From: Tomocerus qinae
Taxonomy: Eukaryota; Arthropoda; Collembola; Entomobryomorpha; Tomoceridae
Length of the DNA stretch: 64,000 nt
Direction of reading: 5' to 3'
NCBI GenBank assembly: GCA_020055645.1
Contig: JAECZT010000017.1
Coordinates: 96,604 to 160,603, forward strand
Shown: piece by piece, positions 23,004 through 33,474 of the stretch
How the letters are laid out: every line of letters starts with the position of its first letter
How positions within the stretch are numbered: the stretch's first letter is position 1
Program-made: the position numbers and the translations under genes
Notes under the pieces: generated by a model
Told to the model about the DNA's origin: nothing
Seen by the model: the letters and a program-made list of their open reading frames with translations, nothing else
Databases searched by the model: none

Positions 23004-23414
23004 TGTTTGGGAGAATGATAACCGTTACTCTTTTACTTCATAGGATACTGTGCCTGCGCGCACTTATTTAAATATAGCGTTCTTTTCTACCATTCTGTCT
23101 ACCATTTTTTACATTCAATTGATTACGATACTTGCTCCAGTGTGGACGCATGCCTTTTGTGCTCTCCATAGATCAATTCTTTTCAGTGTAGTTATCTTTT
23201 AATTCTATTAATTGTAACTAATTGTCACATTATACTTAGGTTAGTAAATAAATTAGTTTAGATTATTTACACCTGTGTGACTACATCATTTTTGGTTAGT
23301 TTCATAATTTCTGAAACCAGTACACACAACGCATTACACCAGACACAAGCTAGAGATAGATAATAAGTTCAAACCACAGTCCACTGCATTCAATTGGGGA
23401 ACCTCATCCCCACA
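23004..23414 (+). repeat. Central LTR shared by BEL copies 2 and 3 (411 bp)
   Basis: A polypurine tract lies directly upstream and a primer-binding site (TGG at 23417) directly downstream, so this one LTR is both the 3' LTR of copy 2 and the 5' LTR of copy 3. No GCAGT duplication or satellite sequence occurs on either side, which rules out two independent neighbouring insertions. Confidence 0.95.
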
Positions 23415-23684
23415 TTTGGTCCTTCGATAGCCGAATCACTGTTGTGATTTTTGAACCGTTTTTGGACATCGGGTCTCATTGTGTCAACTCTCGTGGACTG
23501 TCTTCAGTCAATTTCAAGTGGACTGGTCGTTCTCAAGCAACGTCAGTCATATTCATTGTGGTCCGTCGGTCATCGTTGGATATCGTCGATCACTTTCAGC
23601 CCAGATTGCGTTCATCGTTGGATAGCGTCAATCAACATTTGTGGATTCACTACTATTTAGTAGTTTGCAATCAGAAGCTCCATT
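23415..23684 (+). other. Primer-binding site and shortened leader of BEL copy 3
   Basis: The leader is 270 bases, 5 fewer than in copies 1 and 2. The bases lost lie where copies 1 and 2 read GGACTTGTCATCGGG and copy 3 reads GGACATCGGG. It lies outside the coding frame and marks copy 3 as a distinct lineage. Confidence 0.8.
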
Positions 23685-26600
23685 ATGGACAAACTCATCA
23701 ACAGAAGAAGAGGATTGACGGGTAAAATAGACGCCCTTCATACTCTAGTCAGCAATCATGCTACTGCGCCCTTAGACGACAAGGACGTAAAACTGTATCT
23801 GGAATTGGTAACTGACCATCGAAAGAAAAATGAAGATTTATTTGATGAAATTCTATCTCTGTGCAAAACTGATGATCAATTCAGTTCAAATCAAATAATC
23901 TATGATCAAGATAATTTAAAATTATTAGCAATCAAGAAGAGCCTTCTCTTAATTCAGGATACCTTTCCAACCGCCTCATCAAGTAGTGCAAGTGCTACAA
24001 CAGCAAAACCTACAGACGTTCGTCTACCCAAACTGGAGATACCAAAATTCGATGGTAAGCTACAAGACTGGTCTACTTTTCATGACCTATTTACTACTTC
24101 AGTGCATGACAATGCCTCCTTGAGTGGGGCTCAGAAGCTTCAACATTTGAAGTCACTTCTAGTTGGAGAGCCATCAGTGCTTCTCAATGCAGTCAACATT
24201 ACAGACCGTAATTATAACGAAGCCTGGAAGATAATAACCAGTCGTTATGAAAACAAGCGAGAAATCGTGAAAACACACTTGGATCGACTATTCAGTCAAC
24301 AGAATCTTCAGGTGGAGGATCCAATTGCTCTAAGGAAATTGGCAGATACCACTGGAGAATGTGTGCGAGCTCTTAAAATCATGAAGATTTCTACTGAACA
24401 AATTGGTGAATTAATTATCATTCATTTGATTTCCCGGAAGTTGGATGGAGAGTCCAGACTTGAGTGGGAGAAGAAGCTCGGTGCTGATGAAATACCTACA
24501 CTCAAAAAATTCGAAGAGTTCCTCGACAATCACGTTCGAGTCACATTAGCAGCCGGTCTTAGTAAGTCAAAACCTACATCGAGTGTTAAGTCAGATTTTC
24601 GTAATAATCACAAAAAACCTATATCGGTTCATGTTGCAAATTCAAAACCCTGTTGTGTGTTATGTGAGAAAGAACATTACATAAATAGGTGTGATGCATT
24701 CCTTAAGATGTCTGTGGATGAAAGAGAGCAAACAGCTCAGAGACTCAATTTATGTTTTAATTGTTTGGTCTATGGGCACACAATTTATAATTGCAAGTCC
24801 AAGAAGCATTGCAGGGAGTGCACCGTTCGTCACAATACTTTACTTCATCGACAGAAGATAAAGGAAACCAAGTCAGAACCGAAACCAGAAAAGGCAGTGG
24901 AGCCCAAGCCTCCATCAACGGTTACGTCAACCATGCACTTATCCAGTGAAGTCGGCAATTCAACAAATGTGTTGTTATCTACAGCTCTCGTCAAAGTTCA
25001 AGATTCAAATGGTGAATTTCAGTATTGTCGTGCCTTATTGGATACTGGATCGGAATCTACTATTATTACAAACAACTGTGTGCAGAAGCTCGGTCTTAAG
25101 CAAAAGCGAGCGAACGTCTCCATTTCTGGAATTGGAGCAGCTGACATCGGGACATCAACCTCGGTCGTCAACTTTCACGTAAAGTCCTGTGTAAATAAAT
25201 TATTTACATTCAATGTTGACTCTTTAGTTATGTCTAAAGTGACTGGCCCGCAGCCAAAATCTCAAGTGAATTATACCAAGTGGTCCCATATTGATGGTCT
25301 ACCATTGGCAGATCCCATGTTCTTTCGGCCATCTAAAATTGACATTTTATTTGGTAACGATGTTTTCCCAGATCTATTAATCGGCAGGAAAATTCAAGGC
25401 CCTGAGGGTGCTCCGACTGCAGTGCAAACAGAACTCGGTTGGGTATTAATGGGAAAATACAACAATTCGGGCCCAAAACACGTGTCTATTTATCATGCTA
25501 ATTGTGATATTAGTTCAACTTTGCAGCAATTCTGGGAGTTGGAGGAAATACCGAAGTCATCTCCACTTTCACCAGAAGAAATTCAATGTGAGCAGCATTT
25601 TGAAGCCACTCACAGCCGTGACCCTACAGGAAGGTACACAGTCAAATTACCCTTCAAGTCTAAAGCTAAACCACTTGGAGAATCAAGAAACAGGGCAGTC
25701 CAACGCCTTCTACAAATCGAACGAAGATTTTCTTCTCTGCCTGAACGTCAAGATGAATATAACAAAATACTACAAGAGTATCTCGATCTTGGCCACATGG
25801 AACCTGTTCCAGCAACGGAATTAGAAAAGGCAAGTTATTATATGCCTCATCACTCAGTGTATAAACCCTCTAGTTCTACAACTAAAGTGCGCGTAGTGTT
25901 CGACGCATCAGCCACCACTACTTCCGGTTCATCTCTCAACGAGACATTAATGGTTGGTCCTAAGTTACAGCAGGACCTAATCTCTATTTTGATGCGTTTT
26001 CGAGCAAATCGTATCGCCTTTACTGCAGATATTGCCAAAATGTATCGGCAATTTCTAGTGCATCGTGATGATGTTGACTTTCAACGCATAGTGTGGAGAA
26101 AGTCAAAGGACGAACCCATTCAAGACTACAGAATGTTAACTGTTACTTTTGGAACTTCTTCAGCCCCTTATCAAGCGGTGAAATGCGTCCAGCAGTTAGC
26201 AAAAGATGAACAATTTCTCTTCCCTGAAGCATCAGCCTTGCTATTACGTGACCTTTACATAGATGACTTACTTTCAGGTGCGGATAGCGAAGAGAAAGCA
26301 ATCAAAGTTAAGGAGCAGTTACTCCAACTCACTCAACGTGGTCAACTGGAATTAAGGAAGTGGTCTTCTAATTCCTCATCATTTTTGGAGTCTCTCCCCG
26401 CCGAAATGAGAGAGACTAATTTACCTCTTCGAATTGATGTCGACGAGTCAGTCAAAGCTTTGGGTCTTCAGTGGAATCCTGCCACAGACTGTTTCAACTT
26501 TACAGTGAAAGTTCCAGTTATTAATGGAACAGTGACTAAACGGATCGTCGCATCTGAAAATGCAAAAATATTCGACCCTTTGGGACTTTTGTCTCCTGTG

Positions 26601-28841
26601 ACGATCAACGCAAAATTGTTATTACAACAATTGTGGAAAATCAGTTTGGATTGGGACAGCTCTCTCCCTGATGACATTCTGAACTCATGGATGGACTACC
26701 TACGTGAGTTACCGTGCATAAAGGATATTAAAATTCCTCGTTATGTTTCTGATGTAAACAGTAATAGTGCCCACAAGAAGTACTACTTACATGGTTTCTG
26801 CGATGCTTCCGAGGAAGCATACTCAGCCGCTGTTTATCTACGGACAGTGACAGATGGCAATATCACCACAGTGAAACTCGTTGCTGCTAAAACTAAGGTG
26901 GCCCCTTTGAAGCAGCAAACCCTTCCTCGATTGGAGTTGTGTGGTGCAGTGCTCGTTTCCAGACTCATGTTGTGTGTGAAGGAGTCTTTGGAGTTGAAAA
27001 TCGAAGATGTCTTTGGCTGGACCGACTCAACCATAGTCTTAGCTTGGCTCGCGTCCCCACCCCAACGGTGGAAGACTTTTGTTGCCAACCGCATCTCCGA
27101 GATTCAAGGAATCATCCCTTTCGAGAAGTGGAACCATGTGAAGAGTGAGGACAATCCTGCGGACTGTGCCTCTAGAGGAATTTCTCCTACTCTACTCGCA
27201 GACCATCCTTTATGGTGGAATGGTCCAACCTGGCTTATGGCAAAGGAATTGCCCAACATAAAAGACTCAGTCCATTCAGATAATCTCGATGAAGAATCAG
27301 CTGTGGAGGAGCGAAAGCAGAAAGTTGTCATCTGTCTTGGTGAGGTTGACAAATCATCTCTTTTGTACAAATATTCATCACTGTCCAAACTCCTTCGCAT
27401 GACGGCGTATTGTTTTCGATTTTTGAATAATACGCGCAAGAAACCAAACCAAGTAAAATCAAAGTTCGTGACAATAGACGAACAGAACGCAGCCTTGACT
27501 TACTGGATCAAGATTGTACAAGAGGAACAATTTCACGATGAAATCCATCTTTTGCAGAAAAAGAAGATGTTACCCTCAAAAAGCAAAATTATTTCTTTGG
27601 CTCCTTTTCTGGATAACGAGGGTGTTCTCAGAGTGGGCGGTCGTCTGAAGAACTCACCATGTGCTACAGACAAGAAGTTTCCTGTCTTGTTGCCTAAAAA
27701 ACATACCTTGACAAATTTAATTGTGTCTCATTTCCATTTAGTGAACCTCCATGCAGGACCACAATTATTATTGGCATCCCTGCGGGGAAAATTCTGGATC
27801 GTTGCTGGTAACGAAGTTGTTCGATCGTTTGGGCGGAAATGTGTGATATGTTGCCGTTATCGAGCACAGGTCTCTCAACATCAAATGGGAGATCTTCCAG
27901 AAGCAAGAGTTACACCTGGACGTCCATTCTTGAGATGCGGCGTCGATTATGCTGGACCTTTCTCAATTTCAACAACCCGAGGACGAGGACAGAAAACATC
28001 TAAGGGTTATATCTGTCTCTTCGTCTGTTTTGCTACAAGAGCAATTCACCTGGAGCTGGTGATGGATTTGACTACAGAAGCCTTCATCGCAGCTTTGCAA
28101 CGTTTCGTTTCAAAACGTGGAAAGTGTACAGACATTTTTAGTGACTGCGGCACAAATTTTGTCGGCGCAGACAAGGAACTCAAGACTTTACTACAACAAG
28201 TTCAAGCTCAAGATCATGGCACAAAAGTTGCAAATTGTGCTACAGAACTCGGCATTAGGTGGCACTTCAATCCACCTGGTGCACCTCATTTTACTGGAAT
28301 CTGCGAAGCTGGTGTGAAATCAGCCAAATTCCATTTGAAGCGTGTAATGGGGAATTCTATCTTTACTGTGGAGGAGATGGTGACTACTTTGGCGCAAATC
28401 GAGGCCTGTCTCAACTCACGTCCAATTACACCGATGTCAAGTGATCCTAGCGACTTGACAGCGCTTACTCCGGGACATTTCCTAATAGGAGAACCATTGA
28501 CTGCCATCCCGCAACCTGACATCACTCATCTGCAAGAAAATCGGGTCTCTCGATGGCAGAAAACTCAGCAAGTCCTGCAACATTTTTGGAAGCGGTGGTC
28601 ATCAGAGTATTTACCGCAACTACAACAACGTACTAAGTGGAGCTCATCTCATCAAAATCTCAAGGAAGGTGACTTAGTACTAATCAAAGACGAGGATCTT
28701 CCACCATTAAAGTGGAAAATGGGACGTATTATTAATGTCCATCCAGGAAAAGACAATGTTGTGCGTGTTGTGACATTGAAGACTTCTTCTGGAAACATTC
28801 AACGTCCTGTCGTGAAATTGTGTTTGTTACCCATAGAATAA
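23685..28841 (+). CDS. BEL/Pao Gag-Pol polyprotein, copy 3 (intact, 1718 aa)
   Basis: The full-length frame has the same length as copy 1, and I found no amino-acid difference by eye. It keeps the three zinc knuckles (324-388), protease DTG (453), reverse transcriptase YIDD (858-861), the RNase H acidic residues (1040, 1084, 1114, 1160), the integrase triad (1421, 1487, 1541) and the DUF5641-like tail. Its transcript would start in the central LTR and end in the LTR at 28967, so it could be expressed independently of copy 2. It could also supply integrase in trans to copy 2 RNA; that is inference. Confidence 0.96.
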   Translation: MDKLINRRRGLTGKIDALHTLVSNHATAPLDDKDVKLYLELVTDHRKKNEDLFDEILSLCKTDDQFSSNQIIYDQDNLKLLAIKKSLLLIQDTFPTASSSSASATTAKPTDVRLPKLEIPKFDGKLQDWSTFHDLFTTSVHDNASLSGAQKLQHLKSLLVGEPSVLLNAVNITDRNYNEAWKIITSRYENKREIVKTHLDRLFSQQNLQVEDPIALRKLADTTGECVRALKIMKISTEQIGELIIIHLISRKLDGESRLEWEKKLGADEIPTLKKFEEFLDNHVRVTLAAGLSKSKPTSSVKSDFRNNHKKPISVHVANSKPCCVLCEKEHYINRCDAFLKMSVDEREQTAQRLNLCFNCLVYGHTIYNCKSKKHCRECTVRHNTLLHRQKIKETKSEPKPEKAVEPKPPSTVTSTMHLSSEVGNSTNVLLSTALVKVQDSNGEFQYCRALLDTGSESTIITNNCVQKLGLKQKRANVSISGIGAADIGTSTSVVNFHVKSCVNKLFTFNVDSLVMSKVTGPQPKSQVNYTKWSHIDGLPLADPMFFRPSKIDILFGNDVFPDLLIGRKIQGPEGAPTAVQTELGWVLMGKYNNSGPKHVSIYHANCDISSTLQQFWELEEIPKSSPLSPEEIQCEQHFEATHSRDPTGRYTVKLPFKSKAKPLGESRNRAVQRLLQIERRFSSLPERQDEYNKILQEYLDLGHMEPVPATELEKASYYMPHHSVYKPSSSTTKVRVVFDASATTTSGSSLNETLMVGPKLQQDLISILMRFRANRIAFTADIAKMYRQFLVHRDDVDFQRIVWRKSKDEPIQDYRMLTVTFGTSSAPYQAVKCVQQLAKDEQFLFPEASALLLRDLYIDDLLSGADSEEKAIKVKEQLLQLTQRGQLELRKWSSNSSSFLESLPAEMRETNLPLRIDVDESVKALGLQWNPATDCFNFTVKVPVINGTVTKRIVASENAKIFDPLGLLSPVTINAKLLLQQLWKISLDWDSSLPDDILNSWMDYLRELPCIKDIKIPRYVSDVNSNSAHKKYYLHGFCDASEEAYSAAVYLRTVTDGNITTVKLVAAKTKVAPLKQQTLPRLELCGAVLVSRLMLCVKESLELKIEDVFGWTDSTIVLAWLASPPQRWKTFVANRISEIQGIIPFEKWNHVKSEDNPADCASRGISPTLLADHPLWWNGPTWLMAKELPNIKDSVHSDNLDEESAVEERKQKVVICLGEVDKSSLLYKYSSLSKLLRMTAYCFRFLNNTRKKPNQVKSKFVTIDEQNAALTYWIKIVQEEQFHDEIHLLQKKKMLPSKSKIISLAPFLDNEGVLRVGGRLKNSPCATDKKFPVLLPKKHTLTNLIVSHFHLVNLHAGPQLLLASLRGKFWIVAGNEVVRSFGRKCVICCRYRAQVSQHQMGDLPEARVTPGRPFLRCGVDYAGPFSISTTRGRGQKTSKGYICLFVCFATRAIHLELVMDLTTEAFIAALQRFVSKRGKCTDIFSDCGTNFVGADKELKTLLQQVQAQDHGTKVANCATELGIRWHFNPPGAPHFTGICEAGVKSAKFHLKRVMGNSIFTVEEMVTTLAQIEACLNSRPITPMSSDPSDLTALTPGHFLIGEPLTAIPQPDITHLQENRVSRWQKTQQVLQHFWKRWSSEYLPQLQQRTKWSSSHQNLKEGDLVLIKDEDLPPLKWKMGRIINVHPGKDNVVRVVTLKTSSGNIQRPVVKLCLLPIE

Positions 28842-28966
28842 GATATTTCAATCTTTTATAGTTTTTAATTATTTTATTCTTTTATGTTTTAATGATTATT
28901 TTATCATTCATTATTATATTACTATTAATTAATTAGTTGGATTATATCAATCCAAAGTGGGCGGAA
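28842..28966 (+). other. 3' untranslated stretch and polypurine tract of copy 3
   Basis: Ends in AAAGTGGGCGGAA (28954-28966) against the 3' LTR, as in the other copies. No envelope gene. Confidence 0.75.
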
Positions 28967-29377
28967 TGTTTGGGAGAATGATAACCGTTACTCTTTTACT
29001 TCATAGGATACTGTGCCTGCGCGCACTTATTTAAATATAGCGTTCTTTTCTACCATTCTGTCTACCATTTTTTACATTCAATTGATTACGATACTTGCTC
29101 CAGTGTGGACGCATGCCTTTTGTGCTCTCCATAGATCAATTCTTTTCAGTGTAGTTATCTTTTAATTCTATTAATTGTAACTAATTGTCACATTATACTT
29201 AGGTTAGTAAATAAATTAGTTTAGATTATTTACACCTGTGTGACTACATCATTTTTGGTTAGTTTCATAATTTCTGAAACCAGTACACACAACGCATTAC
29301 ACCAGACACAAGCTAGAGATAGATAATAAGTTCAAACCACAGTCCACTGCATTCAATTGGGGAACCTCATCCCCACA
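28967..29377 (+). repeat. 3' LTR of BEL copy 3 (411 bp)
   Basis: Identical by eye to the LTRs at 7895, 17037 and 23004, and it carries G at the position that is T in the LTR at 13863. It is followed by GCAGT (29378-29382) and the natural 3' satellite flank. Confidence 0.95.
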
Positions 29378-31670
29378 GCAGTTTTAATTGAATTTTTTTG
29401 AAACTTGTAGAGCCAAAAAGCTTAAAAAATAATTTTCAAGAGTTGAAATTCATGATGTAATACTTGTACGAGCCAAAATGCTTGTACGAGCCAATAAGCT
29501 TAAAAAATAATTTTGAAGAATTGAAATTCATGATTTAATACTTGTAGGAGGCAAAGAGCTTAAAAAATAATTTTAAAGAGTTGAAATTCATGATTTAATA
29601 CTTGTACGGGCCAAAAAGCTTAAAATATAATTTTCAAGAGTTGAAATTCATGATGTAATACTTGTACGAGCCAATAAGCTTAAAAAATAATTTTAAAGAG
29701 TTGAAATTCATGATTTAATACTTGTACGGGCCAAAAAGCTTAAAATATAATTTTCAAGAGTTGAAATTCATGATGTAATACTTGTACGAGCCAAAAAGCT
29801 TGTACGAGCCAATAAGCTTAAAAAATAATTTTGAAGAGTTGAAATTCATGATTTAATACTTGTAGGAGGCAAAAAGCTTAAAAAATAATTTTAAAGAGTT
29901 GAAATTCATGATTTAATACTTGTACGGGCCAAAAAGCTTAAAATATAGTTTTCAAGAGTTGAAATTCATGATGTAATACTTGTACGAGGCAAAAAGCTTG
30001 TACGAGCCAATAAGCTTAAAAAATAATTTTGAAGAGTTGAAATTCATGATTTAATACTTGTGCGAGCCAAAAAGCTTAAAAATAACATTTAGCAGTTTTA
30101 ATTGACTTTTTTAGAAACTTTTACGATCCAAAAAGCTTAAAAACTAATTTTCAAGAGTTGAAATTCATGATTTAATACTTGTACGAGCCAAAAAGCATAA
30201 AAATTACATTTTGCAGTTTTAATTGACTTTTTCTGAAACTTGTACGATCCAAAAAGCTTAAAAACTAATTTTCAAGAGTTGAAATTCATGATTTAATACT
30301 TGTATAAGGCAAAAAGCTTCAAAAAATTTTCAAGAGTTGAAATTCATGATTTAATACTTGTACGAGCCAAAAAGCTTAAAAAATAATTTTCAAGAGTTGA
30401 AATTCATGATGTAATACTTGTACGAGCCAAAAAGCTTGTACGAGCCAATAAGCTTAAAAAATATTTTTGAAGAGTTGAAATTCATGATTTAATACTTCTA
30501 GGAGGCAAAAAGCTTAAAAAATAATTTTAAAGAGTTGAAATTCATGATTTAATATTTGTACGGGCCAAAAAGCTTAGAATATAATTTTCAAGAGTTGAAA
30601 TTCATGATTTAATATTTGTACGAGCCAAAAAGCTTAAAAATAACATTTAGCAGTTTTAATTGATTTTTTTGAAACTTGTAGAGCCAAAAAGCTTAAAAAA
30701 TAATTTTCAAGAGTTGAAATTCATGATGTAATACTTGTACGAGCCAAAATGCTTGTACGAGCCAATAAGCTTAAAAAATAATTTTGAAGAGTTGAAATTC
30801 ATGATTTAATACTTGTAGGAGGCAAAAAGCTTAAAAAATAATTTTAAAGAGTTGAAATTCATGATTTAATACTTGTACGGGCCAAAAAGCTTAAAATATA
30901 ATTTTCAAGAGTTGAAATTCATGATGTAATACTTGTACGAGCCAAAAAGCTTGTACGAGCCAATAAGCTTAAAAAATAATTTTGAAGAGTTGAAATTCAT
31001 GATTTAATACTTGTAGGAGGCAAAAAGCTTAAAAAATAATTTTCAAGAGTTGAAATTCATGATTTAATATTTGTACGGGCCAAAAAGGTTAAAAATAACA
31101 TTTAGCAGTTTTAATTGACTTTTTTTGAAACTTGTACGATCCAAAAAGCTTAAAAACTAATTTTCAAGAGTTGAAATTCATGATTTAATACTTGTACGAG
31201 CCAAAAAGTTAAAAAATAACTTGTAGCAGTTTTAATTGACTTTTTTTGAAACTTGTACGATCCAAAAAACTTAAAAACTAATTTTCAAGGGTTGAAATTC
31301 ATGATTTAATACTTGTACGAGGCAAAAAGCTTAAAAAATAATTTTCAAGAGTTGAAATTCATGATTTAATACTTGCACGAGCCAAAAGGCTTAAAAATAA
31401 CATTTAGCAGTTTTCATTGATTTTTATTGAAACTTGTACGAGCCAAAAAGCTTAAAAACTAATTTTCAAGAGTCGAAATTCATGATTTAATACTTGTACG
31501 AGCCAATAAGCTTAAAAAATAATTTTGAAGAGTTGAAGTTCATGATTTAATACTTGTACGAGGCATAAAGCTTAAAAAATAATTTTCAAGTGTTGAAATT
31601 CATGATTTAATACTTGTACGAGGCAAAAAGCTTAAAAAATAATTTTCAAGAGTTGAAATTCATGATTTAA

Positions 31671-33270
31671 TACTTGTGCGGGCCAAAAAGCTTAAAAGAA
31701 AATTTTCAAGAGTTGAAATTCATGATTTAATACCTGTACGAGCTAAAAAGCTTAAAAAATAATTTTCAAGAGTTGAAATTCATGATTTAATACTTGTACG
31801 AGGCAAAAATCCTAAAAAATATAATTTTCAACGGTTGAAATTCATGATTTAATACTTGCACGAGCCAAAAAGCTTAAAAATAACATTTAGCAGTTTTAAT
31901 TGATTTTTTTTGAAACTTGTACGAGCCAAAAAGCTTAAAAAATAATTTTCAAGAGTTGAAATTCATGATTTAATACTTGTACGAGCCAAAAAGCTTAAAC
32001 ATAACATTTAGCAGTTTAAATTGATTTTTTTGAAATTTGTACGAGCTAAAAAGCTTAAAAAATAATTTTCAAGAGTTGAAATTCATGATTTAATACTTTT
32101 ACGAGCCAAAAAGCTTAAAAATAACATTTACCAGTTTTAATTGATTTTTTTTGAAACTTGTAAGAGCCAAAAAGCTTAAAAATTATTTTCAAGAGTTGAA
32201 ATTCATGATTTAATACTTGTGCGAGCCAAAAAACTTAAAAAATAATTTTCAAGAGTTGAAATTCATGATTTAATACTTGTATAAGGCAAAAAGCTTCAAA
32301 AAATTTTCTAGAGTTGAAATTCATGATTTAATACTTGTACGAGCCAAAAAGCTTAAAAAATAATTTTCAAGAGTTGAAATTCATGATGTAATACTTGTAC
32401 GAGCCAAAAAGCTTGTACGAGCCAATAAGCTTAAAAAATAATTTTCAAGAGTTGAAATTCATGATTTAATACTTGTACGGGCCAAAAAGTTTAAAAAGAA
32501 AATTTTCAAGAGTTGAAATTCATGATTTAATACCTGTACGAGCTAAAAAGCTTAAAAAATAATTTTCAAGAGTTGAAATTCATGATTTAATACTTGTACG
32601 AGGCAAAAATCCTAAAAAATATAATTTTCAAGGGTTGAAATTCATGATTTAATACTTGCACGAGCCAAAAAGCTTAAAAATAACATTTAGCAGTTTTAAT
32701 TGATTTTTTTTGAAACTTGTACGAGCCAAAAAGCTTAAAAAATAATTTTCAAGAGTTGAAATTCATGATTTAATACTTGTACGAGCCAAAAAGCTTAAAC
32801 ATAACATTTAGCAGTTTAAATTGATTTTTTTGAAATTTGTACGAGCTAAAAAGCTTAAAAAATAATTTTCAAGAGTTGAAATTCATGATTTAATACTTCT
32901 ACGAGCCAAAAAGCTTAAAAATAACATTTACCAGTTTTAATTGATTTTTTTTGAAACTTGTAAGAGCCAAAAAGCTTAAAAATTATTTTCAAGAGTTGAA
33001 ATTCATGATTTAATACTTGTACGAGCCAAAAAACTTAAAAAATAATTTTCAAGAGTTGAAATTCATGATTTAATACTTGTATAAGGCAAAAAGCTTCAAA
33101 AAATTTTCTAGAGTTGAAATTCATGATTTAATACTTGTACGAGCCAAAAAGCTTAAAAAATAATTTTCAAGAGTTGAAATTCATGATGTAATACTTGTAC
33201 GAGCCAAAAAGCTTGTACGAGCCAATAAGCTTAAAAAATAATTTTCAAGAGTTGAAATTTATGTTTTAAT
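31671..33270. repeat. Satellite A higher-order tandem pair, 800-bp unit
   Basis: TACCTGTACGAGCTAAAAAG occurs at 31731 and again at 32531, and the following monomers agree variant by variant (including the rare CAAAAATCCTAAAAAATATA). The same order appears at 841-1640, interrupted only by the hAT-like element just before it, so this unit has spread along the array. Confidence 0.8.
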
Positions 33271-33474
33271 ACTTGTACGTGCCAAAAAGCTTGTACGAGC
33301 CAATAAGTTTAAAAAATAATTTTGAAGAGTTGAAATTCATGATTTAATACTTGTACGAGCCAAAAAGCATAAAAATTACATTTTGCAGTTTTAATTGACT
33401 TTTTCTGAAACTTGTACGATCCAAAAAGCTTAAAAACTAATTTTCAAGAGTTGAAATTCATGATTTAATACTTG

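Larger units (their letters stand above)
17037..29377 (+). mobile_element. Tandem BEL/Pao array: LTR-internal-LTR-internal-LTR (copies 2 and 3)
   Basis: Two complete internal regions share a central LTR (23004-23414). The whole is flanked by one pair of GCAGT (17032-17036 and 29378-29382). No satellite separates the copies. This order is the known product of recombination between the 3' LTR of one element and the 5' LTR of another copy on a sister or homologous chromatid. Copy 2 (17037-23414) has a frameshift; copy 3 (23004-29377) is intact but lacks 5 bp in its leader. Confidence 0.93.
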
